Of a stretch of 64,000 nt of DNA, positions 50,643 to 61,047 are shown piece after piece; position 1 is the first letter of the stretch; each line of letters begins with the position of its first letter. Under the pieces are notes generated by a model. The model worked only from the letters and a program-made list of their open reading frames with translations. It made no database searches and was not told the origin of the DNA. This stretch comes from Gammaproteobacteria bacterium (GTDB lineage Bacteria; Pseudomonadota; Gammaproteobacteria; UBA5861): assembly GCA_022360445.1 (NCBI GenBank), contig JAKSCV010000020.1, positions 1-64,000 of the forward strand. Reading direction: 5' to 3'. A program made the translations under genes and the position numbers.

Positions 50643-52349
50643 ATGAACCTCGCTCAAATCAATCAACACCTGGCTATCCTGGATAGCCTCCCTGAGTCGC
50701 TCTACGACACCGTGATCACAACGCCAGGAGGCGACATTGTCACGCGGGCAGAAAGCATCACCACGCTGCGCAGTGCTTTGTTAACAGGTGAGCTGCCTTC
50801 TGTTGCCGCTCTCAACTGGCCCAACGCTCGCCTCAGCAAGACTATTTTAATGCGACTTGAAGCGTTAGATCTGGTCTGCCAATGCAAAGACCAACCAAAC
50901 CTTGTGGATGAAATCATCAAGGACATTTGTAAGCAGGTGGATGCTGCAGAGCACTATTACGACAATGCGCCAGACGGTTTTTTTGACAAGCTCGCCCAGC
51001 GGCAAAAAATCGTTGATCGTGAAAGTTCGTTTATGGACGAGGAAGGCTTGGCTGATCATGTTCAACCGCCATCGTCACCACAAGCACCTGCTGCTGAAAA
51101 TCAACAGCCCGGCGAAGCCACCCACCAGCCTGACGGCGCTCCATTAAGAGAGGGAAATCTGACACCTCCCGAAACACCCACTTCAGAACCCTTCATACCG
51201 GTCGCCCCCACCCCAACCGTGCCACAATTAAGTGTTCCTAGAGAAGCAGAGGAAGCAACCGGCTGGCCTTACGAAGACAGCAACTCTGGTGCACAGCCTG
51301 ACACACGCGAAGTCCAGCAGCCCGAAACCCGTTACAGCACGGATCATCTGCTGGAAAAACAATGGCAAGCGCTGGCGGATGCCTGGGACACCGTTCGCAC
51401 GGAATACGACGGACTATGGAACTATTTGGGGCAAGGCTGGGATCTTACCCCCGGCTGGCTAAAGTCCCAGGATTGGCGCGATTTTGTCCAACACCGCAAG
51501 CTCATCAAAGGCAGCCCGGAGTTAAAAGCGATTGCTGATGCTCTTGGCCAGGCTCACAAAGACCGCTCTCCATCCAACCCGCATCAGGCCACACTTCAGC
51601 AAACGGATGAAGCCCTTGAGGCACCTAAAGACCTCACCGAAAGGATCGTGCCTCGCATCAAAATGGAAGCCGATGGCATTGAACGCAGTGACGATCTCAG
51701 CAGCCTTTTACCTGGTGAACTGGTTTTGCTAGGACACCCGGTATTAAAAAAACTGTGGCATGCCAAGCGCGCTGAGCGCACTTTAACCACCTACCGTCAT
51801 CAGGGGTTATGGCCTGAGCCGGATACGACCAGTCGGCCAGAACCCTCACCCGAGAAGGAAAAAGGCGGTGAAGAAGGGCAAGGGCCGGTGATTCTGTGCC
51901 TCGACACGTCTGCCTCAATGCAAGGCTCTCCCGAGCAGGTCGCCAAGGCTGTGGCCCTGGAAGTGCTGAACATTGCCAGCCGAGAAATGCGCAGCAGTCA
52001 TATTTTCAGTTTCAGTGGGGCAAACCAGCTGCTCGAACACACGCTGACAGCGAAGCAAGGCAGTCTAAAAGCTGTTCTTCACTTTTTATCTCAATCCTTT
52101 CAGGGGGGCACAGACGTTCGCGCGGTACTGCACCGGGCCCTGGATAAACAACAGCAACAAAACTGGGAAAAGGCCGACATCCTGCTCATCAGTGATGGCC
52201 GGTTTACCCTCAGCGTACAAGACGTCAAAGACCTTCATCAACGGGCCACCCGCCAATCTCTCCACCTGCATGGTCTCATCATTGGTAATTGGCAGGGGAA
52301 AACCATGCAAACACTTTGCCACCCGCTGTACCGATTTAATACCCTGTAA
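50643..52349 (+). CDS. ViaA-like von Willebrand factor A domain protein
   Basis: About 568 residues: a helical N-terminal part, an acidic, Pro-rich middle, and a C-terminal vWA domain with the MIDAS motif DTSASM and FLSQSFQGGTDVRAVLHRAL, closely following the ViaA pattern. ViaA partners the MoxR ATPase RavA; no such ATPase is in the window. The ATG at 50643 is chosen; the frame is open further up to 50502, but that part lies in the MITE. A GTG at 50610 is an alternative. The stop overlaps the next gene start (TAATG). Confidence 0.78.
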   Translation: MNLAQINQHLAILDSLPESLYDTVITTPGGDIVTRAESITTLRSALLTGELPSVAALNWPNARLSKTILMRLEALDLVCQCKDQPNLVDEIIKDICKQVDAAEHYYDNAPDGFFDKLAQRQKIVDRESSFMDEEGLADHVQPPSSPQAPAAENQQPGEATHQPDGAPLREGNLTPPETPTSEPFIPVAPTPTVPQLSVPREAEEATGWPYEDSNSGAQPDTREVQQPETRYSTDHLLEKQWQALADAWDTVRTEYDGLWNYLGQGWDLTPGWLKSQDWRDFVQHRKLIKGSPELKAIADALGQAHKDRSPSNPHQATLQQTDEALEAPKDLTERIVPRIKMEADGIERSDDLSSLLPGELVLLGHPVLKKLWHAKRAERTLTTYRHQGLWPEPDTTSRPEPSPEKEKGGEEGQGPVILCLDTSASMQGSPEQVAKAVALEVLNIASREMRSSHIFSFSGANQLLEHTLTAKQGSLKAVLHFLSQSFQGGTDVRAVLHRALDKQQQQNWEKADILLISDGRFTLSVQDVKDLHQRATRQSLHLHGLIIGNWQGKTMQTLCHPLYRFNTL

Positions 52350-52915
52350 TGACGTTACGAGGTTTTCTCCCGGCAGCATGCCTAAGCTTTATGTGTCTTT
52401 TTAGCGTGTTTCCAGCCATCGCTGCCGAACTCGGGCTGCACGGTATGGCGCTCGCCGTGGGCGGCGGTGATCAACCCGACACCGACGACAAAAACGAACT
52501 CTATGCCGCTGAACTGGCGTTCTACCAGCACACGCGAAGCCCACGACAGCAGATCACTGTTTTTGTGACAGCCGCAAAACTGCATTCCAGCCATGCTCAA
52601 AATGACACCCTATGGGCCTATTCAATTGTTCCTCAAATCAGTTTCCGGCTACCAGCCACATTACAGACCAAAGTCCAACTGCACCTGTTGTTGAGAGCGC
52701 TTGGTCCGAGTTACATCAGCCACAACCATTTGGGAGAGCGAAAACAAGCCGAGCACGTTTCGTTTCAGGCCATGGTGGGTGCAGGCATACGTTTTGGGCC
52801 GGCTTATGGGCACGAACTGAACCTGGCCTGGCGCCATTATTCCAATGCCAACCTTTTAAAAGACAATGATGGCTGGGATTTCCCGCTGACCTTGCAATGG
52901 GTGTTGCATTTTTAA
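52349..52915 (+). CDS. PagL-like lipid A 3-O-deacylase
   Basis: A 188-residue outer-membrane barrel with a signal peptide (ending AIAAE). The C-terminal part matches PagL: GAGIRFG, then RHYSNANLLKDNDGWDFPL. PagL uses a His-Ser-Glu triad; His and Ser are present (HYSN) and the acid position reads Asp (GWD). It trims an acyl chain from lipid A, modulating LPS. One-base overlap with the vWA gene suggests cotranscription, though a functional link is not obvious. Confidence 0.82.
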   Translation: MTLRGFLPAACLSFMCLFSVFPAIAAELGLHGMALAVGGGDQPDTDDKNELYAAELAFYQHTRSPRQQITVFVTAAKLHSSHAQNDTLWAYSIVPQISFRLPATLQTKVQLHLLLRALGPSYISHNHLGERKQAEHVSFQAMVGAGIRFGPAYGHELNLAWRHYSNANLLKDNDGWDFPLTLQWVLHF

Positions 52916-53364
52916 GTACCAACCGGCGCTTTGAAGTCACGCCCCATCAGGACGGCTGTATCTGGACACAAGCGGCAAAACTGATCGGTTGACTGAATAC
53001 TTACCGGCGTCTGGCTGCGTGCAATTTTTTGATAACCCCGGGCGGCAAAAAAAGCCTCGGCAGACTCTGTAAGCAAAAAGAGACGCTGAATTCCGGCCAG
53101 CCTGGCCTGCGCTTCAACTACATCACACAGCTGCGCACCCAAGCCTTTACCCCGCTCACTGGCTTGCACCGCAACCGAGCGAAGTAAGCCGTCGGCCTCA
53201 TAGCATTCAACGCCAGCAACACCCGCGAGAGATTCACCGGCCCGTGCCACCCAAAACGTGTCCAGATGCGCGCTCACACCTTCAAAAGTCAATGCGCTAG
53301 TGGTTAGCAATTGTTCGATTTCTGGCGCATCAGCTAGCCGTGCGACACGAATGGTATAATTCAC
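52912..53364 (-). CDS. GNAT acetyltransferase, ArsN2-like
   Basis: A 150-residue N-acetyltransferase (VAVQASERGKGLGAQLCDVVEAQA is the acetyl-CoA loop) ending FCRLCPDTAVLMGRDF, a tail typical of ArsN2 proteins of arsenic resistance. No ars genes are nearby, so arsenic as substrate is only a family inference. The GTG at 53364 has AAGGGGG five bases upstream and begins the domain properly. Its end overlaps the PagL-like gene by 4 bp. Confidence 0.82.
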   Translation of the reverse strand: MNYTIRVARLADAPEIEQLLTTSALTFEGVSAHLDTFWVARAGESLAGVAGVECYEADGLLRSVAVQASERGKGLGAQLCDVVEAQARLAGIQRLFLLTESAEAFFAARGYQKIARSQTPVSIQSTDQFCRLCPDTAVLMGRDFKAPVGT

Positions 53365-53572
53365 AAACACCCCCTTCCGTTTTATGCCTTTGTAGGCTGT
53401 CACATCTCATCTTATAGTAAGCCAAAATGGTTCGCATAAATTCTATTTCGGCATATACGAGCGACACGAGGACCGAATAGAGCTGCCAATATCGATAGAT
53501 CATTAGCCAAATCGCAAAGCCATCTCTACGCTAGTCTTTATTTTAGTTGGGTTTTGCCACTAGTGAATACAG

Positions 53573-55177
53573 TTAAGTGTTATTGCCATCGGCTAAAATC
53601 ATTTCTGCTGCCTTTTCGCCAATCATAATAGTGGGAGCATTAGTATTAGCCGAGATTAGCGTGGGCATAATAGATGCGTCAACAACACGTAAAGAATCTA
53701 TACCATGAACCTTCAACCTTTCATCGACTACGGCCATATCATCATTACCCATTTTACATGTGCCTACAGGGTGGTATACGTGTGAAACCTTATCTCGGAT
53801 AACTTGAGCAATTTCTTCATCCGTTTGATAGTCCTTGCCTGGGAACAACTCATCGCCTTTATGCTGCCTAAATGCTGGCATATTATAAATTTCTCTCATT
53901 TTTTTAACTGCTTTAACTAAAACATCAAGATCATAGGGATCATCTAATAAATTTAGTTGAATCAGCGGGTCAGAAGTTGGTTCAGCATTACGTAATGTCA
54001 CCTGGCCAATACTTTTAGGGCGGCAAACATTAAGCTCAGCCGTAAAACCATGTTGAAATAATAAATCAATATTACGTCCATGATCATCAAACAAAAGAGA
54101 AACATAGTGAACCTGAATGTCAGGCAATTCAACCTCATCAGAAGATTTTAAGTAACCACCCACGCGGGTAACAGAGTGCTTTAACGGCCCTTTTTTACCT
54201 AAAGCAAATTGTATAAGCTCTTTAGTGCGAGAAGCTAATGCTCCGGGAGATAATGAATAACCATCTTTCTTCAAACTACCACATACCACAGAGATGGTAG
54301 GGTGCTCTTGTAAATTTTTACCCACCCCTTTTAAATCATGGATGCACTCAATATCAAATGTATCAAGTTCATTTTTATCGCCAATACCTGAAAGCATTAA
54401 AAGTTGTGGTGAATTAAATGCACCACCACTTACAATAACTTCCTGGTTGGCAAAAACTTCTTTTATTTTACTTCCTTGTCGGTATTGTACTCCTATCGCT
54501 TTTTTATTTTTAATTAATATTTTAGTAGCATGTGCTTCCGCGATAACGGTTAGGTTTTCACGTTTCAAGGCTGGCTCTATAAAGCATTTACGAACACCTG
54601 CGCGCTGACCTTCTTTGATGGTAAATTGATAATTACCGATTCCTTCTAATTCATTATTATTAAACTCATTTCTAAATGGTACACCCGCCTCTTGTGACGC
54701 TTTAATAAAAATATCTTCAAGTTTGTAATAGTTTCTATCGACACTTGAAACAGATAACAAACCACCTTCTCCGTGATACTCATTTGCGCCATTTTCATTA
54801 TCTTCAGATTTCTTAAATAATGGCAATACATCTTTAAATCCCCAACCAGGGTTACCTAAGGCTTCCCAATGATCATAATCACTACTATGACCGCGAGTGT
54901 AAACCATTGCATTTATTGAACTACTACCGCCTAGCCCTTTGCCACGTGGACAAAATTGTCCCCTATTGTTGGTAGCAACATCAGGTTGACTATTAAACGC
55001 CCAATTAAATTTTCTCATATACATATGAGCACCGAAAGCTCCCGGTGTGGAAACAAAAATAGAACTATCTGCACTACCAGCTTCAATTAAACAGACGTTG
55101 TTATTAACATGTTCACTTAACCGGTTAGCAAGCACACCACCAGCACTACCACCACCAACGATAATGTAATCAAACAT
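53573..55177 (-). CDS. GMC-family oxidoreductase (AlkJ-like alcohol dehydrogenase), AT-rich copy
   Basis: A 534-residue FAD enzyme: dinucleotide loop VGGGSAGGVLANRLS, GMC signature [19 protein letters not shown], second signature SGGAFNSPQLLMLSGIG and the catalytic end YHPVGTCKMG ... NTNAPTIMIGEKAAEMIL. It should oxidise alcohols at the membrane. It lies after alkK on the same strand and is a paralogue of the 57.3-kb AlkJ, but its codons are much richer in A/T than the alk genes, so it has a separate origin. 361 bases separate it from alkK. Confidence 0.9.
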   Translation of the reverse strand: MFDYIIVGGGSAGGVLANRLSEHVNNNVCLIEAGSADSSIFVSTPGAFGAHMYMRKFNWAFNSQPDVATNNRGQFCPRGKGLGGSSSINAMVYTRGHSSDYDHWEALGNPGWGFKDVLPLFKKSEDNENGANEYHGEGGLLSVSSVDRNYYKLEDIFIKASQEAGVPFRNEFNNNELEGIGNYQFTIKEGQRAGVRKCFIEPALKRENLTVIAEAHATKILIKNKKAIGVQYRQGSKIKEVFANQEVIVSGGAFNSPQLLMLSGIGDKNELDTFDIECIHDLKGVGKNLQEHPTISVVCGSLKKDGYSLSPGALASRTKELIQFALGKKGPLKHSVTRVGGYLKSSDEVELPDIQVHYVSLLFDDHGRNIDLLFQHGFTAELNVCRPKSIGQVTLRNAEPTSDPLIQLNLLDDPYDLDVLVKAVKKMREIYNMPAFRQHKGDELFPGKDYQTDEEIAQVIRDKVSHVYHPVGTCKMGNDDMAVVDERLKVHGIDSLRVVDASIMPTLISANTNAPTIMIGEKAAEMILADGNNT

Positions 55178-55538
55178 ATAGATTCCCCATAATTAAGTTA
55201 AAAATAATAACGTTATTTGTTTTAGATGAAATTATGATTCGGTGATATCAATACCAGCCCCCGGTATCGGTGCGCCACCCGCGCTGACTGAATCCAGCGT
55301 TTCGCCGCGTTTACGCCGAAACGCCAACCCTCTTTCGAGCCAAGCGATTCCGCATTTGCGGCGCTGATCGGCGAAAGGCAACCAAGCACAATAATTAACA
55401 CAAACTTCGAGGACAAGACCCCTCGAATTTTACCCTGGGTGTTGTATTTCTCCCGCCCTTTTGTAATTTTCCGCGTTTTACGCAAGGTCGCAAACAGGCA
55501 GAACATGCGATCAGCAATTCCGCCCGCTCGTTTTAAGG
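55178..55538. other. Gap between the two alcohol-dehydrogenase blocks
   Basis: This is a composition boundary: AT-rich beside the GMC gene, GC-rich near alkK. A 94-codon minus-strand frame (55222-55506) has a signal-like stretch but no recognised family, and I do not call it. An 8-bp inverted repeat (GCGTTTCG/CGAAACGC, 55297-55324) lies beyond alkK and could end the alk transcript, without a T-run. Confidence 0.3.
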
Positions 55539-57161
55539 CTACGCCAGAAGCACGTCCCCGTAGGCTTCGCGCAACTTATTCTTGAGTATTTTTCCGGTTG
55601 CATTTCGTGGAAGTTCATCCACAAAAACGACCGTATCCGGAACCTGCCATTTGGCGACCTTGTCTGAGAAAAAGGCAATCAAATCCTTCTCCAACACTTT
55701 TGCTCCTGGGGCCTTGACCGCGACAAGGACCGGCCGTTCGTCCCATTTTTCATGTTTTGCCGCAATTGCGGCGGCATCCGAGATACCGGGATGACCGACC
55801 GCGATGCCCTCCAGTTCGACGGTGGAAATCCATTCACCGCCCGATTTGATGATGTCCTTGGAGCGATCCCGGATCGTCATGAACCCATCGGCATCAATCG
55901 AGGCCACATCCCCGGTTTCAAACCACCCATCGGGTTCCAAAGTCGTGCCGGGTTCCGCACCAAAATAGCTGTCTACGACCCAATGGCCACGAATGCGAAG
56001 ATTGCCCTGCGCCGATCCATCCTCGGCAAGCGGGCTGCCTTCATCATCTACGATCTTGAGTTCCACGCCATAGGGCGGGCGGCCCTGGCTTTCACGCACT
56101 TTCGCCTGTTCTTCCTCGGTCATGCCCGCATGGCGTTCCAGCAAGGCATTCGCAGTCCCGAGAGGCGAGGTTTCTGTCATGCCCCAGGCGTGCACGACTT
56201 CGGTGCCATACTTGTCGCGGAATTCAGCGATCATTGACGGGGGACAAGCCGACCCACCGACCACCGTCCGTGTGAGAGTCTCGGCTTTGGAGCCAAGCTT
56301 GTCGAGTGATGCAAGCAGCCCCTGCCAAATTGTCGGAACACCAAGCGCGACCGTCACGCCTTCGTCGTCGATGAGCCGTGTGAGGCTGTCACCGTCAAGC
56401 CCCGGACCGGGCAAGACCAGCTTGGCGCCGACCATCGCGGCGGCATAAGGGATGCCCCAGGCATTGACGTGGAACATCGGAACCACCGGCATCATCACTT
56501 CGCGCGCTGAAATGTTCAGCGTATCGGGAAGGGCCGCGCCCAAGGAATGCAAAACCGTAGAGCGGTGCGAATAAAGAACGCCCTTGGGATTTCCGGTGGT
56601 GCCGGAGGTATAGCAAAGGCTGGATGCGTCATTCTCGTCGACATCCACCCAATCGGCGTTTTCGTCCCCCGTCACCAGAAAATCCTCGTAGAACACAAGT
56701 CCGGGGATTTTGCTGGCTGCTTTTTCGTCACGCGCGGACATAAGAACGAAGGTGTCGACCGTCGTCAGCTTCTCTCTGATCCCTTCGATGATCGGCAGGA
56801 ACGTCTTGTCAAAAAAGATGACCCGGTCTTCCGCATGGTTAATGATATAAACAAGCTGTTCGGGGAAGAGGCGCGGATTGATTGTGTGGCACACCATTCC
56901 ACCGCAGGAAATGCCAAAGTAGCATTCCAAATGCCGCGAGTTATTCCAAGCGATCGTCGCAACGCGATCCCCTTTGAAGAGCCCCAGCTTTGTCAGCGCA
57001 GAGCCGAGCTGACGGGCTCTATCCGAAATCCCTTTCCAGTTTGTCTTTGTCTTTGTGCCATCTGTTTCCACCGACACAATCTCGGTGTTGCCGTGATAGC
57101 GAGCGCCGTGGTCAATGAGTGAGTGTATCGTGAGTGGCATCGCCATCATTTGTCCGCGCAT
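55539..57161 (-). CDS. alkK: AlkK-type medium-chain acyl-CoA synthetase
   Basis: A 540-residue AMP-forming synthetase that activates fatty acids from alkane oxidation for beta-oxidation. Motifs: [56 protein letters not shown] and [14 protein letters not shown] (catalytic Lys). Length and motifs match the AlkK/medium-chain group. AAAGGAAG lies five bases before the ATG. Last clear gene of the alk operon; its start overlaps the small Cys-rich ORF. Confidence 0.92.
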   Translation of the reverse strand: MRGQMMAMPLTIHSLIDHGARYHGNTEIVSVETDGTKTKTNWKGISDRARQLGSALTKLGLFKGDRVATIAWNNSRHLECYFGISCGGMVCHTINPRLFPEQLVYIINHAEDRVIFFDKTFLPIIEGIREKLTTVDTFVLMSARDEKAASKIPGLVFYEDFLVTGDENADWVDVDENDASSLCYTSGTTGNPKGVLYSHRSTVLHSLGAALPDTLNISAREVMMPVVPMFHVNAWGIPYAAAMVGAKLVLPGPGLDGDSLTRLIDDEGVTVALGVPTIWQGLLASLDKLGSKAETLTRTVVGGSACPPSMIAEFRDKYGTEVVHAWGMTETSPLGTANALLERHAGMTEEEQAKVRESQGRPPYGVELKIVDDEGSPLAEDGSAQGNLRIRGHWVVDSYFGAEPGTTLEPDGWFETGDVASIDADGFMTIRDRSKDIIKSGGEWISTVELEGIAVGHPGISDAAAIAAKHEKWDERPVLVAVKAPGAKVLEKDLIAFFSDKVAKWQVPDTVVFVDELPRNATGKILKNKLREAYGDVLLA

Positions 57162-57298
57162 TTGGCTTCCTTTCCGGGTTTGGATTTAAGAACCGCCATG
57201 TGGTCGGTCTGGTAGGCTTGCAGTTTCTTACAACAAACCCCATCACACCCCTGGCAACTGGCTGTTTTTTCGTGGTTTTCATCGGATTTTTCAAGCAA
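57146..57298 (-). CDS. Small Cys-rich protein in the alk operon
   Basis: A 50-residue ORF between alkJ and alk[16 protein letters not shown], then [12 protein letters not shown] and a basic tail ending KCADK. The CXXCXXXCC pattern plus a last Cys suggests metal binding or a disulphide knot. The TTG start at 57298 has AGGAG eight bases upstream and overlaps the alkJ stop by 8 bp; its stop overlaps the alkK start by 16 bp, the packing expected of a translated operon gene. I recognise no family. Confidence 0.55.
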   Translation of the reverse strand: MLEKSDENHEKTASCQGCDGVCCKKLQAYQTDHMAVLKSKPGKEAKCADK

Positions 57299-58919
57299 CG
57301 GACCGGCTCCTGTCGAAAATACGCACCTGCCCCAGAATGATCTCGGCCGCATTCTCAGCGATGACCATGGTCGGGGCGTTGGTGTTTCCGGCGACAAGGC
57401 TTGGCATGATGGATGCGTCCACCACCCGCAGCCCAGATACACCGCGAACCTTGAGCTCGGGATCGACCACAGAATCTTTGTCCGCACCCATTCGGCATGT
57501 GCCAACCGGGTGATAGATTGTTTCCGCGCCTTCCCGGATGAATGCCGCGATCTCATCGTCGGTCTGTACGGATTTACCGGGGTGCACTTCGTATTTGCTG
57601 TGCGCAGACATTGCCGGCGCTTCGAGTATCCTGCGCCCGGCTTTGAAGGCTGCAATCATCGTTTCCATATCTTTCGGATCGCTAAGATAATTCGGCTGAA
57701 TCAGAGGATCGTCCATCGGATCCGGGCTTTTGAGGCCGATATAGCCGCGGCTCTTGGGCAAAAGATCGCAGATGTGAAGCGTATAGCCATAACCAAAAGC
57801 GATCTTGCGGCCATGATCTTTCAGATAGGTGGGCAGGAAGTGAAACTGAACATTCGGCCTGTCACGATCAGGCGACGATTTGACGAACCCGCCGCTTTCC
57901 GCAACATTCGACGTGAGAAACCCTTTACGTCTGAAGATGTAGGAAAACAAACCACCAATGCCACGCGGCAGAAAGCTGGGCGCGACACCGATCGGGCGCC
58001 GTGAGCTTGCAGTATGCATAATCGTTACATCGAGGTGGTCGGCCATGTTCTTGCCAACCTCAGGAAGGTCGTGAACCACTGTCAAGCCATGCCGTTTGAT
58101 TTCTTGTGCATCGCCAATGCCAGACAAAAGGAGAATCTGAGGTGAATTCACGGCCCCGCCAGACAGGATCACCTCGCCGCCGGCATTGAGGCGCAGTTGG
58201 CGATATTCGCCACTCTGCCGCAACGTGACCCCGGTTGCTGTCTTGTCCTCCATGATGACGCGAGACACGCGGGCGTCGGTAAAGATTTCTAGATTGGACC
58301 GGGCTTCAGCACCGCGCAGGAAAGCTTGCGCCGAGCTCCAGCGCCGACCGTCCTTTTGCGTGACCTGATACATGCCCAGGCCCTCTTGTTCCGCGCTGTT
58401 GAAATCGCCGTTGTGGGGGATTTGTAATTCGCGCCCAGCCTGTACGAAATCGCGGCTCAGAGGGTTCACGGTTTTTAGCTCGCTCACGGAGAGCTCGCCG
58501 CCCTTACCATGAGTATCGGTTGCACCGAACCGATGGTTATCTTCGATCCGTTTGAACAGGTCTGTCATGCGGTCCCAGCCCCAGACATCCGTGCCCGCCT
58601 CGGACGCCCAGTAGTCGTAATCGGCCTTGTGCCCGCGGATATAGACCATGGCGTTGATCGACGACGACCCACCCAGCGTTTTGCCACGAGGCCAGAACAA
58701 CCTACGGCCATTCAGATGTTCTTGTGGTTCGGTATCGAATGCCCAGTTCAGCTTTTTGCTGTTCGCCAACAGTGCGATCCCCAGAGGCATGTGAATCAGC
58801 GCGCTTTTGTCCTTTGGCCCCGCTTCGATAAGCGCGACGCGTTTTTTCGGGTTTGCAGACAACCGGTTGGCCAAAACACAACCGGCGGATCCGGCACCGA
58901 CGATGATATAGTCGTACAT
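57291..58919 (-). CDS. alkJ: AlkJ-type alcohol dehydrogenase (GMC family)
   Basis: A 542-residue membrane-associated FAD alcohol dehydrogenase converting alkanols to aldehydes and feeding electrons to the respiratory chain. GMC motifs [50 protein letters not shown] and [10 protein letters not shown] ... [18 protein letters not shown] are intact. GGGAGAGAAGGA precedes the ATG. It follows alkH by 33 bases in the order of the Pseudomonas putida GPo1 alk operon. Confidence 0.92.
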   Translation of the reverse strand: MYDYIIVGAGSAGCVLANRLSANPKKRVALIEAGPKDKSALIHMPLGIALLANSKKLNWAFDTEPQEHLNGRRLFWPRGKTLGGSSSINAMVYIRGHKADYDYWASEAGTDVWGWDRMTDLFKRIEDNHRFGATDTHGKGGELSVSELKTVNPLSRDFVQAGRELQIPHNGDFNSAEQEGLGMYQVTQKDGRRWSSAQAFLRGAEARSNLEIFTDARVSRVIMEDKTATGVTLRQSGEYRQLRLNAGGEVILSGGAVNSPQILLLSGIGDAQEIKRHGLTVVHDLPEVGKNMADHLDVTIMHTASSRRPIGVAPSFLPRGIGGLFSYIFRRKGFLTSNVAESGGFVKSSPDRDRPNVQFHFLPTYLKDHGRKIAFGYGYTLHICDLLPKSRGYIGLKSPDPMDDPLIQPNYLSDPKDMETMIAAFKAGRRILEAPAMSAHSKYEVHPGKSVQTDDEIAAFIREGAETIYHPVGTCRMGADKDSVVDPELKVRGVSGLRVVDASIMPSLVAGNTNAPTMVIAENAAEIILGQVRIFDRSRSVA

Positions 58920-58952
58920 TCCTTCTCTCCCTATATTGGTTTCAGACGGTTG

Positions 58953-60398
58953 TTAGCCAAGCACCCGGACCACGATGTTGATGAGGCGGCGTACAAAATT
59001 CGTGTAGGGCGGAAAAAGCATGTGAATGATGGAATACTTTTCCTCCAGCACGGATTTTTCATGGGAGAAGGCCTTGAAGCCGTATTCGCCATGGGCCGCC
59101 CCGATGCCAGAGTTGTTGACGCCGCCAAATGGCAGGTTCGGGTGCAGAAAATGCACCACTGTCAGGTTTACGCCTACCGCGCCCGAAGAAGTGCACGTGA
59201 TGACCTGCTTGGCGAAACTCTTGCTTTTGTCGAAGATATACAGGGCAAGCGGCTTTGGGTTTGCGTTGATCTTGTCGATAACCTTATCCAGATCGACATA
59301 TTCGATGATGGGCAAAATTGGCCCGAACAGCTCTTCCTGGGTGATTTCCATATCTTCCGAAACCTCGGAAATCAGTGTCGGCGCAACGAAGTTCTGACCC
59401 GCATCGGTCTGCCCCCCCTGAAGGATACTTGCGCCTTTGGCACGGGCATCCTCGATCAGGTTGTGCACCCGGTCAAAATGCCGTTCGTTCACGATCCGGC
59501 AATAGTCGGGCGTTGTTTTTTGTGCCTCGGGCGTCTTTCCATAGACCCGACCGACCTCGGACTGAAGCGCGGCCTTGAACGCGGCCGACACATCGCGGTG
59601 TACATACACATGATCCGGTGCGATACAGGTCTGACCGTTGTTTGCGAACTTACCCCAGACGATGTTGCGCGCAGCCTTTTTGATATTGGCATTGGGCCCG
59701 ACGATGGTGGGCGATTTGCCGCCAAGTTCCAGAGTCACCGAAGTGAGGTTTTTTGCGGCCGCCTCCATCACAACCTTGCCGATTGCCGGGCTGCCCGTGA
59801 AGAAAATATGGTCGAAGGGCAGCGACAGAAGCTCTTGGGAAACCGCGGCATCACCTTCGATTACCTTGACCAGATCCGGTGTGAAGGCCTCTTCCACGAT
59901 GTCGGCAATGACCTGTGATGCATTCGGCGTCATCTCGGAGGGCTTGATGATGGCACTGTTGCCCGCCGCGATTGCCGAAACAAGTGGCCCGAGCGAAAGG
60001 TTCACCGGATAGTTCCACGGCGCGATGATCAGGCACACACCTTTGGCCTCGGGACGAACCCGTGCCTTAGTGCCAAATACGCCCAAAGTCGCGCGCACCC
60101 TTTTGGGGCGCATCCACGATTTCAGATGGTGTTTTGTGTGCCGGATTTCCTGAAGCACAGGAAAGATTTCAGTCAATTTCGCCTCTTCAGCGGGTTTGCG
60201 AAAATCAGCCGCGCTGGCCGCGATGATCTTGTCCTCGTTCCGCTTGACGGCGTCTGCCAGGCGGTCCAGCAGGGCAATGCGCGCCTTTCGGTCAAAATCG
60301 GCACGCCGCCCGAGCTGAGCCTGCACCTGGGTGTCAAATGCGGACCGGATCGTGCCCGCACTGGTTGCTTTGGTGGGAAATGTTGCAACTGGGTTCAT
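58953..60398 (-). CDS. alkH: AlkH-type aldehyde dehydrogenase
   Basis: A 481-residue class 3 aldehyde dehydrogenase oxidising fatty aldehydes with NAD(P). Motifs: [45 protein letters not shown] (catalytic Glu) and [14 protein letters not shown] (catalytic Cys). The C terminus is hydrophobic ([14 protein letters not shown]), as in membrane-bound members. ATG overlaps the alkG stop by 4 bp. Confidence 0.93.
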   Translation of the reverse strand: MNPVATFPTKATSAGTIRSAFDTQVQAQLGRRADFDRKARIALLDRLADAVKRNEDKIIAASAADFRKPAEEAKLTEIFPVLQEIRHTKHHLKSWMRPKRVRATLGVFGTKARVRPEAKGVCLIIAPWNYPVNLSLGPLVSAIAAGNSAIIKPSEMTPNASQVIADIVEEAFTPDLVKVIEGDAAVSQELLSLPFDHIFFTGSPAIGKVVMEAAAKNLTSVTLELGGKSPTIVGPNANIKKAARNIVWGKFANNGQTCIAPDHVYVHRDVSAAFKAALQSEVGRVYGKTPEAQKTTPDYCRIVNERHFDRVHNLIEDARAKGASILQGGQTDAGQNFVAPTLISEVSEDMEITQEELFGPILPIIEYVDLDKVIDKINANPKPLALYIFDKSKSFAKQVITCTSSGAVGVNLTVVHFLHPNLPFGGVNNSGIGAAHGEYGFKAFSHEKSVLEEKYSIIHMLFPPYTNFVRRLINIVVRVLG

Positions 60399-60877
60399 GC
60401 TAACTCTCCTAATTTTTCTTCGTAGAGGACATAGTCCTCTTTCGTGGCACCACAGTCAGGGCAGCACCAATCGTTGGGAATCTGGCTGAACAGAGTTCCC
60501 GGCGCAAAACCTTCATGTTCATCGCCAAGGGCTTCGTCGTAGATATGGCCACATGTGATACACAGCCATTTCCGGTAGACCGTGTCGGCGGCAGGAGGCG
60601 CCTGCGCGACCGAAGCGGGCTGAGGTGCCTGGTGTGCGGCCGGGGCGGCCGGTGTAACGGGTGCCGCCGCTGCGGGAGAGGGGGCCGTTTGCGCGGCCTC
60701 ATCTGGCGGGGTGCCGCCGATCAGGATGAAATCCTCCTTGTCCCGCACAGCGCAATCCGGGCAGGCGTAATCCTCGGGCACTTGTGACCAGAGTGTGCCT
60801 GGCGGGAAACCTTCGTGCGGGTTCCCCTGAATTTCATCATAAGTGTATCCGCAACCCGGACATTGGTATTTTGCCAT
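60395..60877 (-). CDS. alkG: AlkG-type two-domain rubredoxin
   Basis: A 160-residue electron carrier to the alkane hydroxylase. Two rubredoxin domains: [12 protein letters not shown] ... [11 protein letters not shown]-like at the N terminus (CPGC and CPDC) and [16 protein letters not shown] ... [15 protein letters not shown] at the C terminus, joined by an Ala/Pro linker of about 45 residues. GPo1 AlkG has the same two-domain build. ATG 60877 has GGGAGGA seven bases upstream; the frame from 60901 is unsupported. 170 bases downstream of alkB. Confidence 0.93.
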   Translation of the reverse strand: MAKYQCPGCGYTYDEIQGNPHEGFPPGTLWSQVPEDYACPDCAVRDKEDFILIGGTPPDEAAQTAPSPAAAAPVTPAAPAAHQAPQPASVAQAPPAADTVYRKWLCITCGHIYDEALGDEHEGFAPGTLFSQIPNDWCCPDCGATKEDYVLYEEKLGELA

Positions 60878-61047
60878 TGTGCATTCCTCCCTTGCACACA
60901 TTCGCTAACGGGCGAGCATGTGCATCGTTCCAAATTTCTGTTGGTCTTCCTGTGGCCCTATCTTTGTGAGCACAAAGAGCTGCCTGGCCAGTCGGAGTTG
61001 GCCCGATGCGAGCCAACGCCTTTATGTAACGCAGCTATACCTGAATG

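Noticed and set aside
55222-55506. 94-codon minus-strand frame with a signal-like stretch
   Set aside because: No family, no ribosome site, lies on a composition boundary; probably chance.
58509-59918. A 469-codon open frame on the plus strand opposite alkJ/alkH
   Set aside because: It is antisense to two genes with full motif support; long antisense frames are common in GC-rich DNA, and its product has no recognisable domain.
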